A stretch of 64,000 bases of DNA from CAYPGJ01 sp964638515 (GTDB taxonomy: Bacteria; Planctomycetota; Phycisphaerae; Phycisphaerales; UBA1924): the NCBI GenBank assembly GCA_964638515.1, contig CAZWZL010000005.1, positions 21,110 through 85,109 on the forward strand. Direction: 5' to 3'. Below the pieces are notes generated by a model, which saw nothing but the letters and a program-made list of their open reading frames with translations, made no database searches and was not told the DNA's origin. This document shows positions 27,242-35,700 of this stretch, piece by piece. Position 1 is the first letter of the stretch. Every line of letters begins with the position of its first letter. A program made the translations under genes and the position numbers.

Positions 27242-28057
27242 TCAGAACCGCTTGTGCGCCTCCCGCTCCATCGGCCCTCGCAGACCCATGATGCTGCGCG
27301 CAAGAGAGATGTCCGCGGGCTTCGTGATCTTGATGTTCCTCGGATCGCCCTCCACCACCACGACAGGCTCGCCGAGCCGCTCCACCAACTGCGCATCGTC
27401 CGTGCTTCGGACGTCCTCCTGTCCGTACGCGCGTTCGAAGAGTTCGCGCTCGAACACCTGAGGCGTTTGCGCCATCGAAAGCCCCTCACGCGACACCGTT
27501 TCCTGAACGGCCCGAGCCCACCCGCCACCAGACACGCCCCCGGACGCGCCCCCGGACGCGCCGAGAATCGCGGCCAGGGGATCCGCGCTCATCTCCGAAA
27601 TCTCCGCCCCGACGCGTTTCAGCGTGTCGGGAACATCAATCGCCGGAACAACGGCGGGGAATCGCGCCGCGGCCGCGAACACACGCCCGATCAACTCCGC
27701 GCTCGCCGCCGGGCGCGCCGCGTCGTGCACCGCCACATGGGAGCACGCGCTCCACGCGGCGCCGTGGTCCCTTCTCGCAAACTCCAGCGCGTTCTTCACC
27801 GACTCAAAGCGGTGCGCCTTTCCACCCATGCACACCGACGCCCCGATCAACGCCAGCCGGTCGCCGTGTCGGAGCCGAAACTCCTCGAAGCCATCACAAG
27901 GCCCCGCCACGATCACCAGCCCCGTGTCGTCCCGCCCCGTGAACAACTCCACCGTGCGCTGCAGCACGGGCCTGCCTCCCAGATCCTCGTCGATCTTCGA
28001 CTTGCCGCCAAAGCGGAGAGACGCGCCCGCCGCCGGGATGATCACCGCGATTCGCAT
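27242..28057 (-). CDS. ispD: 2-C-methyl-D-erythritol 4-phosphate cytidylyltransferase
   Basis: Third step of the MEP isoprenoid pathway: couples CTP to MEP. The 271-residue protein has the nucleotide loop VIIPAAGASLRFGGKSK, the metal region VHDAARPAAS, TDDAQLVERLG and the C-terminal GDPRNIKITKPADI. Residues near 175-190 form a Gly/Ser/Ala-rich loop (LGASGGASGGVSGGG) encoded by a 12-base tandem repeat, absent from ordinary IspD. ATG 28057 is favoured because it gives MRIAVIIPAAG and lies seven bases after TAGGAT; ATG 28066 would add three residues. It heads a possible ispD-acs-methyltransferase unit. Confidence 0.93.
   Translation of the reverse strand: MRIAVIIPAAGASLRFGGKSKIDEDLGGRPVLQRTVELFTGRDDTGLVIVAGPCDGFEEFRLRHGDRLALIGASVCMGGKAHRFESVKNALEFARRDHGAAWSACSHVAVHDAARPAASAELIGRVFAAAARFPAVVPAIDVPDTLKRVGAEISEMSADPLAAILGASGGASGGVSGGGWARAVQETVSREGLSMAQTPQVFERELFERAYGQEDVRSTDDAQLVERLGEPVVVVEGDPRNIKITKPADISLARSIMGLRGPMEREAHKRF
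27531..27566. repeat. three tandem 12-base repeats inside ispD
   Basis: GACACGCCCCCG, GACGCGCCCCCG and GACGCGCCGAGA follow each other without a gap. On the coding strand they give repeated Gly-Ala-Ser-Gly units. Because 12 is divisible by three, slippage would change loop length without breaking the frame. Confidence 0.85.
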
Positions 28058-28064
28058 CTCACCC

Positions 28065-28070
28065 ATCCTA
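28065..28070 (-). promoter_or_regulatory. TAGGAT hexamer before ispD
   Basis: TAGGAT ends seven bases before ATG 28057. It fits a leaderless -10 element; its AGGA could also pair weakly with 16S rRNA. Confidence 0.4.
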
Positions 28071-28219
28071 CCGAACCGCGTTCCGGCCCTTTCCTATCGG
28101 ACCCATCCCGCCGTTACCCCAGCCCGTTTAAGTCATGCCCGCCATTGGCCGACCGCTATGCGGAATGCGAATGCAGGGCGGGGATCCATCTCGCCCCGGC
28201 GTCGATCATGGGAGCCCGG

Positions 28220-28843
28220 ATGCTGGCACCAGGCATCAACACGTATGTCCGCCTCGCCGGGGAATCACCCGGCGATAAGCCGCTGCGCACCGCGCTGGTG
28301 CTCGATCGCCGTGAGAACCTCTGCACGGTGGAGATTGAGAACGCGGAGAATCCGCCCGCCCCCGGGGACACGATCTGCTTCTTCTTCGACGTGGAGTCCC
28401 GCTTTTCCCAGCAGAAGGCCCGCGTTGGTCGCTGCCTGGTCCGCGGCTCCAAGTGCATAATGTCGGTGGCGCTGCTCGATCAGCCCGTCCCCGCGGACAA
28501 CCGACAGTCGTTCCGCGTCAGCTCCGCCACCGCCGACTTGTGCGCCCGCCTCAACTGCGCACAGAACTGCCCCGTGATCGATGTCTCGTTCACCGGATTC
28601 GCCATCGTCACCGACGCGTTCTTCGAGATCGGCGACTCTGTCACCGTGGCCATCAGCTTCGAGGGCCGAATCTACAACGGCGAGGCCACGATCAAAAGCG
28701 CGAACCCCGTCGACGGCGCGCTGACTCGATATGGGCTCCACGTGCCCCCCCATCGAGTCTCCACGACGCTCCAAAAGGGCCTGCAAGCCGTCTCCAGCTC
28801 GATCCAGCGCGTGCAGCTCCGTCGGCTCTCCCGAGGCTCCTGA
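28220..28843 (+). CDS. PilZ-domain protein, possible c-di-GMP receptor of the YcgR type
   Basis: A 207-residue cytosolic protein. The N-terminal 100 residues look like a YcgR-N barrel (LVLDRRENLCTVEIE, GDTICFFFDVE). The PilZ domain follows with the c-di-GMP motifs intact: RQSFR (RxxxR) and DVSFTG (D/NxSxxG). Such proteins slow flagellar motors or control exopolysaccharide on binding c-di-GMP. ATG 28220 has GGGAG five bases upstream; ATG 28208, four codons earlier, is the alternative. It lies 60 bases before ssrA. Two further PilZ genes occur near 56 kb. Confidence 0.75.
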   Translation: MLAPGINTYVRLAGESPGDKPLRTALVLDRRENLCTVEIENAENPPAPGDTICFFFDVESRFSQQKARVGRCLVRGSKCIMSVALLDQPVPADNRQSFRVSSATADLCARLNCAQNCPVIDVSFTGFAIVTDAFFEIGDSVTVAISFEGRIYNGEATIKSANPVDGALTRYGLHVPPHRVSTTLQKGLQAVSSSIQRVQLRRLSRGS

Positions 28844-28903
28844 ACCCCTCCTAGAATCCGCTCCTCGCCGCGGCTCGCCCGCCGGCGATCGTCTTTGGCA
28901 ACT

Positions 28904-29257
28904 GGGGCCGAATTGGTTTCGACCGGATAAGCGCTTTGCATCGTGGCGCGTCGCGGCGCACGCATGCCCGCGTCATCAAGCGTGCACACACATAACTGCC
29001 AACACGCAGTTTGCTCTCGCTGCCTGATATTTCAGGCGGCTCGGCGGGGTCCCACGCCCGATAGGACCCCTGCCGAACGACCATCGGGCTGGCGTCCGTC
29101 CTGAGGCTCGGGGGACGGAAGCGAGAACACGCCGCGCCTGGGACCGACGGGACGCTGCCGATGGCGGCCCGGCGGGCTGAGATCAAACCACCGGATACAC
29201 GCGTAGAGGCGGTGCGAAGACTGTCACGGGACGGGGGTTCGATACCCCCCGGCTCCA
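28904..29257 (+). ncRNA. ssrA: transfer-messenger RNA (tmRNA)
   Basis: Rescues stalled ribosomes and tags the unfinished protein. The 5' end GGGGCCGAATTGGTTTCGACCGG is split here as GGGGCCG (acceptor strand) plus AATTGGTTTCGACC, the bacterial signature. The 3' end has the T arm GGGGGTTCGATACCCCC and the acceptor strand CGGCTCC, seven pairs with one G-U, then the discriminator A. CCA is not encoded and must be added. The tag frame runs from the resume codon GCC at 28998 to TGA at 29025-29027 and reads ANTQFALAA, ending in the protease signal ALAA. The usual A lies four bases before the resume codon. Length about 354 bases. Confidence 0.96.
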
Positions 29258-29400
29258 TTCTCACAACGTCGCGCGGACAGTGCGGTCCGGCGCGGATACA
29301 GTTATTTGGACGGTCGCTCGGCGGAGCCGCGCGAGATTCGCTCAATCCACACCGCGAGGTTTGGAGACTCGCGGCCAGCTTCGCCGATGGAACTGCCACT

Positions 29401-30201
29401 GTGGACCGCCGCATCCTCATTGCTCCTCTGACCGACCCCCATCTGCTCGACGAGCCGCTTGAAGCCGTCGCGCGCGACGCCACGCTGTCGCGTCGAGGTC
29501 TCTTGCGCACCGTCGCCGGCCTGCTCGCCGCGGGAGGCGCGGTCGCCGCCCTCACCGGCTGCGCTGGTGGGAGCGCGAGCGCCTCCCTGCCCGGACCAAA
29601 GTGGCCCGAGCCCGAGCCGTACAGGCCTCAACCCCGACCATCGGTTCCACCGCGCGCCACGCCGCCCAGCACCGGTCCCGGCGGCGTGATCCCGCGCTCC
29701 GCCTGGGCCAAGAGCAACCCGATCACGTCGCGCATGGATCGCATGCTGCCCGTGCGCAAGATCACGATTCACCACACGGCCATCCCGGCCTCCGGCATGC
29801 ACAACCGGCGGGATGTCGCGGCACAGATCGAATCGATCCGCCAAGCCCACGTCCATCGCAAGGGCGAGCCGTTCGGCGACATCGGCTACCACTACATCGT
29901 CGACCCCATGGGCAACGTGTGGGAAGGGCGAACGCTCGCGTATCAGGGCGCCCACGTGTCCAAGCAGAACGAGAACAATCTCGGCATTGTCTGCCTCGGG
30001 AACTTTGAGATGGAGCGCCCCAACGACGCTCAGGTGCGCGCCTTGCACGCGTTCACCGCGTCGCAGATGCGCCGGTTCAACGTCTCCCTTCGAGACGTCC
30101 GTACGCACCGCGAAATGGCGCAGACGGCCTGCCCAGGCCGCAATCTGCAGCCGGTCATGAACATGGCGCGCGCCCGCGGCGGCGTGCTCGCCATGGGCTG
30201 A
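29401..30201 (+). CDS. Tat-exported lipoprotein peptidoglycan amidase (PGRP/Amidase_2 fold)
   Basis: N-acetylmuramoyl-L-alanine amidase-like protein of 266 residues that should act in the periplasm, anchored by lipid. The N-terminus has a twin arginine (SRRGLL, 31-32), a hydrophobic stretch and a lipobox LTGC with Cys54. A Pro-rich linker (about 60-105) leads to the catalytic domain: ITIHHTA and THREMAQTACPG carry the zinc histidine and cysteine sites, and YHYIVDPMGNVWEGR the conserved tyrosine block. GTG at 29401 was chosen because it keeps a short N-region before the RR motif. The gene lies 143 bases after ssrA. Confidence 0.88.
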   Translation: MDRRILIAPLTDPHLLDEPLEAVARDATLSRRGLLRTVAGLLAAGGAVAALTGCAGGSASASLPGPKWPEPEPYRPQPRPSVPPRATPPSTGPGGVIPRSAWAKSNPITSRMDRMLPVRKITIHHTAIPASGMHNRRDVAAQIESIRQAHVHRKGEPFGDIGYHYIVDPMGNVWEGRTLAYQGAHVSKQNENNLGIVCLGNFEMERPNDAQVRALHAFTASQMRRFNVSLRDVRTHREMAQTACPGRNLQPVMNMARARGGVLAMG

Positions 30202-30276
30202 GCCTTTCGTCTCGATTCATGCATGCATCGGCCCGCGGCACACGTCCGCAGGCTCTTTCGTTCCCGAACCCGTCAA

Positions 30277-31149
30277 TCACAGCAGCTCCGTCTCGATCGC
30301 GTGCGCCACCGCGTTCTCGTCATTGGATCGCGTCAGGACAAGGTCCGCGGCGTCCCTCGCATCGTCCCACGCGTTGGCCACCGCAAGCCCGCGCCCCGCC
30401 CATCGAAGCATCTCCGCATCGTTCGGCGCGTCCCCGATCGCCAGCACCCGCTCTCTCGGCACGCCCAGCCGATGCGCCACCTGCCGCAACGCCAATGACT
30501 TGTCGGCCCGGGCGTGACAGATGGAAAACAGGTGCGCATCTGACACCTTGCACGAGAGCAGGCCTTCCCGTGCGAACCTGGCTTCGAGAGTTGCACGCAC
30601 CGGAACCAGCCGCGACGGGGGCGCGAGAAACATGACCTTGGTGGCGGGCACACGCAGGAACGCGTCCAGGTGGCCGACGCCGTCCGGTGAAAAACTCTTG
30701 GACGTCTCGGTCCCAATGATCGTCCCCTCCGTCTCATGGAGGTGTTTGGGCCCGAAATCAGGCTCGGCGTTGTCCGTGTACCACTTGTCCAGGATCTCGA
30801 TCCACACCAGCACTTTCGGATCCGCCTTGCGGGCCGCCTGCACCGCGTTCTGCGTCAGCGCCGGATCGAGCGGCAGATGCTCCACGTGCACCCCGCGCGC
30901 CGCGGCTTCATGACGCCACACGAGCGCGCCGTTGTAATTGATCGAGATCGCGGATTGACCAAGCAGCCCGAGCGCCTCGAGGATCGGACGAGTCGACCGG
31001 GGCGGCCTCGCCGTGGCGAGCACCACGTGGACCCCCGCGTCCGCCGCGGCCTGCACCGCGCGCACGTCACGCGTCGCCAAACGCTTGTCGGAGGAGAGCA
31101 GCGTGCCGTCAATGTCGAGCGCCAGAATGTCGAATCGCGGCGCGGTCAT
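30277..31149 (-). CDS. Cof-type HAD-IIB hydrolase
   Basis: Haloacid dehalogenase-superfamily phosphatase, 290 residues. Motif I is LALDIDGTLLSSD, motif II lies in VHVVLATARPPRS, and motif IV is AIGDAPNDAEMLRWAG; the large type IIB cap sits between them (about 85-200). Such enzymes dephosphorylate sugar phosphates or flavin precursors; the substrate cannot be assigned here. The ATG overlaps the stop of the acetyltransferase gene as ATGA. It is the last gene of a four-gene overlapping set. Confidence 0.9.
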   Translation of the reverse strand: MTAPRFDILALDIDGTLLSSDKRLATRDVRAVQAAADAGVHVVLATARPPRSTRPILEALGLLGQSAISINYNGALVWRHEAAARGVHVEHLPLDPALTQNAVQAARKADPKVLVWIEILDKWYTDNAEPDFGPKHLHETEGTIIGTETSKSFSPDGVGHLDAFLRVPATKVMFLAPPSRLVPVRATLEARFAREGLLSCKVSDAHLFSICHARADKSLALRQVAHRLGVPRERVLAIGDAPNDAEMLRWAGRGLAVANAWDDARDAADLVLTRSNDENAVAHAIETELL

Positions 31150-31634
31150 GCGAGTCGTCGCGCCATCTTGCGGTGCGGAATGAGATCCCACTTCGTCGGC
31201 CCCACACCGATGTCCTCATACCCCAGACGCGTGTAGAACGGCACGGCCTCCGCGCGGGCGTCCATCCAGATCGACGGCCGACCCCGCGCCCTCGATTCCT
31301 CCTCGAGCGAGCCCAGCAGAATCCGCCCGACACCCGAGCCCCGCCGATCCGCATCGACCGCGAAGTACCGCATCTGGGCGATCGGGCGCGCGCAGCACGC
31401 CGGAACCTCCGTCGGATCGAGATCGAGCCGAGCAACCCCGATCACCTCCAGGCCGTCAAGCACGAGCCGATGCAGCACGTCCGGACGCGCACGGGGCGAA
31501 TCCAGCTCGGATAACGCGCACGACGCCGGCAGGCCGTACGGGTCGTAGAGGTTGCGCACGCGGCACGCCACGTACGCCCGCCAAAGCGCATCCGAGTCGG
31601 GAGCGGCAATGACGAGTTCGGACTTCACATCCAT
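31146..31634 (-). CDS. GNAT-family N-acetyltransferase
   Basis: A 162-residue acetyltransferase. The acetyl-CoA motif AVDADRRGSGVGRILLGSLEEE is preceded by the beta strand MRYF, and the C-terminal block EAVPFYTRLGYEDIG is typical. It resembles YitI/ElaA-like proteins; the acceptor is unknown. It overlaps the preceding DUF2892 gene by ten bases and the following HAD gene by four, so all are translated from one message. Confidence 0.82.
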   Translation of the reverse strand: MDVKSELVIAAPDSDALWRAYVACRVRNLYDPYGLPASCALSELDSPRARPDVLHRLVLDGLEVIGVARLDLDPTEVPACCARPIAQMRYFAVDADRRGSGVGRILLGSLEEESRARGRPSIWMDARAEAVPFYTRLGYEDIGVGPTKWDLIPHRKMARRLA

Positions 31635-31870
31635 GTCCGAATTCCAAGCGCGCGCAGCACGCACCAACCCTTCGCGGCCTCGAAAATCGCAAACCCGCCG
31701 ATGGCGACCAGCGCCGCCGTCATCGTCAGGCCAACCCATCTGGGGCTCTCGACCACGATTCCAACGGCGATCCCGCTGGAGACCAGCGCCGCTCCGATCA
31801 TCCCCCGCGCGCACCGGCCACGTCGATCAAGATTGCACTTCAAACCCGCGTTTGCCGCTCGCTGGCTCAT
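31625..31870 (-). CDS. DUF2892-type small membrane protein
   Basis: An 81-residue protein with two membrane segments (about 24-42 and 47-65). It starts with a KCNLDRRGRCARGMIGAAL block and ends CVLRALGIRT, matching the pattern of DUF2892 (inner-membrane YgaP-like C-terminal domain), in which NxxxxDRxxR and CPxYxxxGxxT are conserved. Function of the family is not settled. The ATG overlaps the previous stop as ATGA. Confidence 0.7.
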   Translation of the reverse strand: MSQRAANAGLKCNLDRRGRCARGMIGAALVSSGIAVGIVVESPRWVGLTMTAALVAIGGFAIFEAAKGWCVLRALGIRTWM

Positions 31871-32655
31871 GGAATGGCACGCCTGGCCTCATCCCCGAAC
31901 GAAGCCGGCGGGGCCTGCCCGTTGAAGAGAAGAAGCTCGATCGTATATACCCGCCACGCTCCGTCCTGATCACGTCGCCAGTCCAGCTGCCACCACGTCA
32001 GCGACGGCCCCAGGCGTCCGCCCGTTCGGACCCGCAGTCGGGTCCGTGCCGAGGTTTCGGACCCAGCCGACGCGTGCCCCGACGGCACGGCCACGCCCTC
32101 CAGACTCACCCGTTCCGGGAACAGACGCGCCGCCCGAAGCACCACCGATCGGTCATCCCCGCCCGACGCCCCGCCGGTCGAGCCCAGCTTCAGGTACAGC
32201 GTCGGAGCCAGCGCGTCTCCGGCGGAGCCCGCGTCTCCCCGACCCACCGCTCGAGCCAATTCGAGCGACCGGGCGATCACGGCCTCCCTGGGCGTCTCGA
32301 CAGCGATGGCCAAGCCCACCAGGCCGACCGCAGCCATCGGCCCGAGGATGCCCGTCCAAGTGGACGCCCGCTCCCGCCCGGCTCGGTAGAGCCGCCACGC
32401 CGCCAGCAGCGAAAGCACAATCAACGCGGCCGCAGGCGCCACGGGCTCCTCGAGCCCGAAGTGCGTCAACATCCCGGACGCCGGGAGTCGAGGGGGCTCC
32501 GACCAAGGCGCCTGGACGGACTGAGCCGAGGCGGCTTCGGAACCGGCCAGAAACACCCCGGCGACGGTGTGGACAAGGAGCCTCCAAGGACCGATATCCA
32601 CTAGGGGCTTGATGTGGGCTGTGAGTCCGTTGGGGTGACGGGCTGGCGGGCACAT
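31867..32655 (-). CDS. membrane protein of unknown function
   Basis: A 262-residue protein. After a cytosolic N-terminus there is a hydrophobic stretch at about 27-45 (LLVHTVAGVFLAGSEAASA) that may be a signal peptide, then two membrane helices (about 73-93 and 105-122). The remaining part looks like a folded extracytoplasmic domain with aromatic strands (LTWWQLDWRRDQDGAWRVY, TIELLLF). I do not recognise it. AGGA lies seven bases before the ATG. First of the four overlapping genes, divergent from the Maf fusion gene. Confidence 0.65.
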   Translation of the reverse strand: MCPPARHPNGLTAHIKPLVDIGPWRLLVHTVAGVFLAGSEAASAQSVQAPWSEPPRLPASGMLTHFGLEEPVAPAAALIVLSLLAAWRLYRAGRERASTWTGILGPMAAVGLVGLAIAVETPREAVIARSLELARAVGRGDAGSAGDALAPTLYLKLGSTGGASGGDDRSVVLRAARLFPERVSLEGVAVPSGHASAGSETSARTRLRVRTGGRLGPSLTWWQLDWRRDQDGAWRVYTIELLLFNGQAPPASFGDEARRAIP

Positions 32656-32717
32656 GGATTGTTCCTGCGCGCAGGCGCGATGCGGTGTTCCGGTTCTATA
32701 GGCGAGGACGAGGGCGA

Positions 32718-35700
32718 ATGACGGCAACAAGTCCACAACAGACCAACAACGCGACGACCTTGGCGCCCGAGACGCCGGGCCTCCTCGAGCGAAACCTGGC
32801 GGCCCTCTCCCGCCTGTCGCCCGAATCAGCCTTGGAAATCGGGCGGGTCTCGCCATCAGGCGAGTATCGCTTCCTCCGCAGCGGAGACGGGGGCCTGACG
32901 GCCGAGATCCAAGGACGCCCCGTCGCGAGCCGCCGAAACGCGATCGCCGAGGGCGAACGGCTGGCGGCCGGCGTGGACATCAAGACCGCGGCCGTCGTGG
33001 TCGTGATCGGCTTCGGGGTCGGCCACCACGTCCGCGCCATCGCGGAAAAGCTGCAACGGACCGGCTTGGTGGTGGTGTTCGAGCCCGACGCGGCGCTCCT
33101 CAAGGGCACGCTCGAACGCGAAGACTGCGCGTCCTGGATGACCGCATCGAATCTCATCATCGTCACCGATGAATCGGACGCCGCCGTGCTGGGCACGGCT
33201 CTCCGGCGCCACGAGGCCATGCTCGGGCTCGGGGTAACGATCGTGGAGCACCCGGGCTCGACGACCCGCATCGGGGACCGAAGCCGCGCGTTCCTGGAGA
33301 CGTTCGCGCAGGTCGCCGCAACGGCGCGCACAGCGCTCGTGACCACCATGGTGCAGACCGAATCGACGGTCCGCAACGTGCTGATGAACCTGGACTACTA
33401 CGCCGGCGCGCCGGGCATTGCCGAGCTGCGGGAGTGCGCGATCAACCGGCCCGCCGTGGTCGTATCCGCCGGGCCCAGCCTCGAGCGCAACATGCGTTTG
33501 CTCGCACGAGATGGCGTTCGAGATCGATGCGTGATCATCGCCGTGCAGACCGCGCTCAAACCGCTGCTGCGCGCCGGTATCCGGCCGCACTACGTCGTCG
33601 CGCTCGATCACCATGAGATCTCCCGACGCTTCTACGAGGGCTTGCGATCCGAAGACGTGGCCGGTGTCACGTTGGTCGTGGAGCCCAAAGCCAACCCGGC
33701 GATCCTGCAGACGTTTCCCGGGCCGATCCGCTGCGCGCGCGAGGAATACCTCGACCTCGTCCTCGGCGAGCGGCTCTTTCGAGATCACGGCTCCGTCCCG
33801 CCGGGATCGACGGTGGCGCACCTGGCCTACTACCTCGCCCGGTTCATGGGCTGCGATCCGGTCGCGCTCATCGGACAGGACCTCGGATTCACCGACGGAC
33901 AGTACTACGCGAGCGGCGCGGCGATCCACGAGGTGTGGGCGGGCGAGCTGAACCCGTTCAACACGCTCGAATCGCTGGAGTGGCAGCGCATCGTCCGCGG
34001 ACGCGCGAGCCTGCACCGCGTGACCGACCACCTCGGGCGCTCGATCTACACCGACGAACAGATGCGCACCTACCTCGCGCAGTTCGAGCGGGATTTCCGC
34101 AGCGACGAGTCGAAGGGCCTGACGATCATCGATGCCACCGAGGGCGGCGTGCGCAAGGCCCACACCACGCGCCGAACGCTCGCCGAGTTCCTCGAAGAGC
34201 ACGCCCCGGAGGATGCGCCCTCCCTGCGGCTGCCGCCACCGCCGACCGCCGAGCTCAATCGTGACGCGGTCCGCAGCGCCGCCGCACGGGTTCGAGAAGT
34301 TCGCCGAGGGGTCTGGCGCATCGGCGATCTGTCCCGCAAGGCCTCCGCGCTGCTCGCGCAGATGCTCGAGCATCACGAGGATCAGCCCCGCGTGAACCGC
34401 CTCATCGGCAAGGTGCACGCGCTCCGCGACGAAGCCGTGTCCGAAGCCACGGCCTATCACCTGGTCCACCGATTCAACCAAACCGGCACCTTCCGGCGCG
34501 CACGAGCCGATCGAGCCATCATCATGAGCGAGGATGAGCCGGAATCGGCGCAGCAGCTCAAGAACATCGAGCGCGATCTGCAGAACGTCCGCTGGCTGGG
34601 CGAAGCCGCCGACGCGCTGGGCGAACTGCTCGATGTCACCGCAAGAGCGATGGAGGGCGGACCCAAGCGCACACGCGACCTGATGACCGAGAGCCAGAGC
34701 GATCCGGACAACACCGACGCGACCGTCATGAAAGAGCGTCCGCGAGTAGCCGCGCTGGTCTCCGCCCGATTCGACCACGGCGCGCTGGGAGGCACTCGGA
34801 CGCTCGGGCCGCGCCCTTGGACCCATGGGCGCGCGGCCCTCGCCCTGACCGTTGAACGCATCGCGCGAACGCCCGGGTTGGACCGTGTGATCGTGCTCAC
34901 GGACGACCCCGTCGCCGCATCCAAGTGTCTCGACCAGACGTCCACGCGAGTCCCCGTGGAGATCGAGCCCGTGGCGCTCGCCGCATGGGAAAAGCGAGAG
35001 GACGCCATCCGAGCCGGACGCGTGTTCGCGGGATGGTGCTGGCGTGGCGGCCCCGGGCATCTCTCGGCGTACGACGAGGCCATCCTGCCCCGCGCCATGA
35101 GCGACGTGATGGAGTCGCGCGCACTCTCCGCCGCACTGGTGCTGGGAGGCGATTGGTGCGCCGCGGACCCCGCGATCGCGGGCGCGTTGATCGAACGGCA
35201 CGCCGAGATGCCCGAGAGATTCAGGGTCGCGTTCACGCAGGCTGCGCCCGGGCTCGCGCCGGCGCTGATCGACCGTCATGTCATGACCGATCTGGCAAGG
35301 GTGACGGAACTCGATGACGCTGGCGCATTCGCGAGCTTCGGCGGACTGATCGGCTACGTGCCCATCCGACCCAAGGTTGACCCCATCGCGCAGCCCGTGT
35401 GCCTGGTCATCGACCCCGCGGTCCGCGACGCGATGGCCCGCTGGATCGCGGACGGAAGCGAGGGAGAGTCCCTGCTCGCCCACGCCAGCGAACGGCTCGG
35501 GACGCGTTTCTCCGAAGCCTCCGCCCTGGAACTCGTCCAGGCGGCCGCCGATGCGCTGCCGGAGGCGCCCGGGCACGTCATCTTCGAACTCACCACGGCA
35601 CGACTCACGAGCGGCCGGCGCGCCGCATGGGCGCGCGGTCGGGCGATCGCGGCTGACCCCGGCGAGCCGATTCCCACGCGCCAAGCCGACATTTCCAGGA

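Noticed and set aside
27531..27566. The 12-base repeats as the start of a CRISPR array
   Set aside because: The units are contiguous with no spacers and lie inside ispD.
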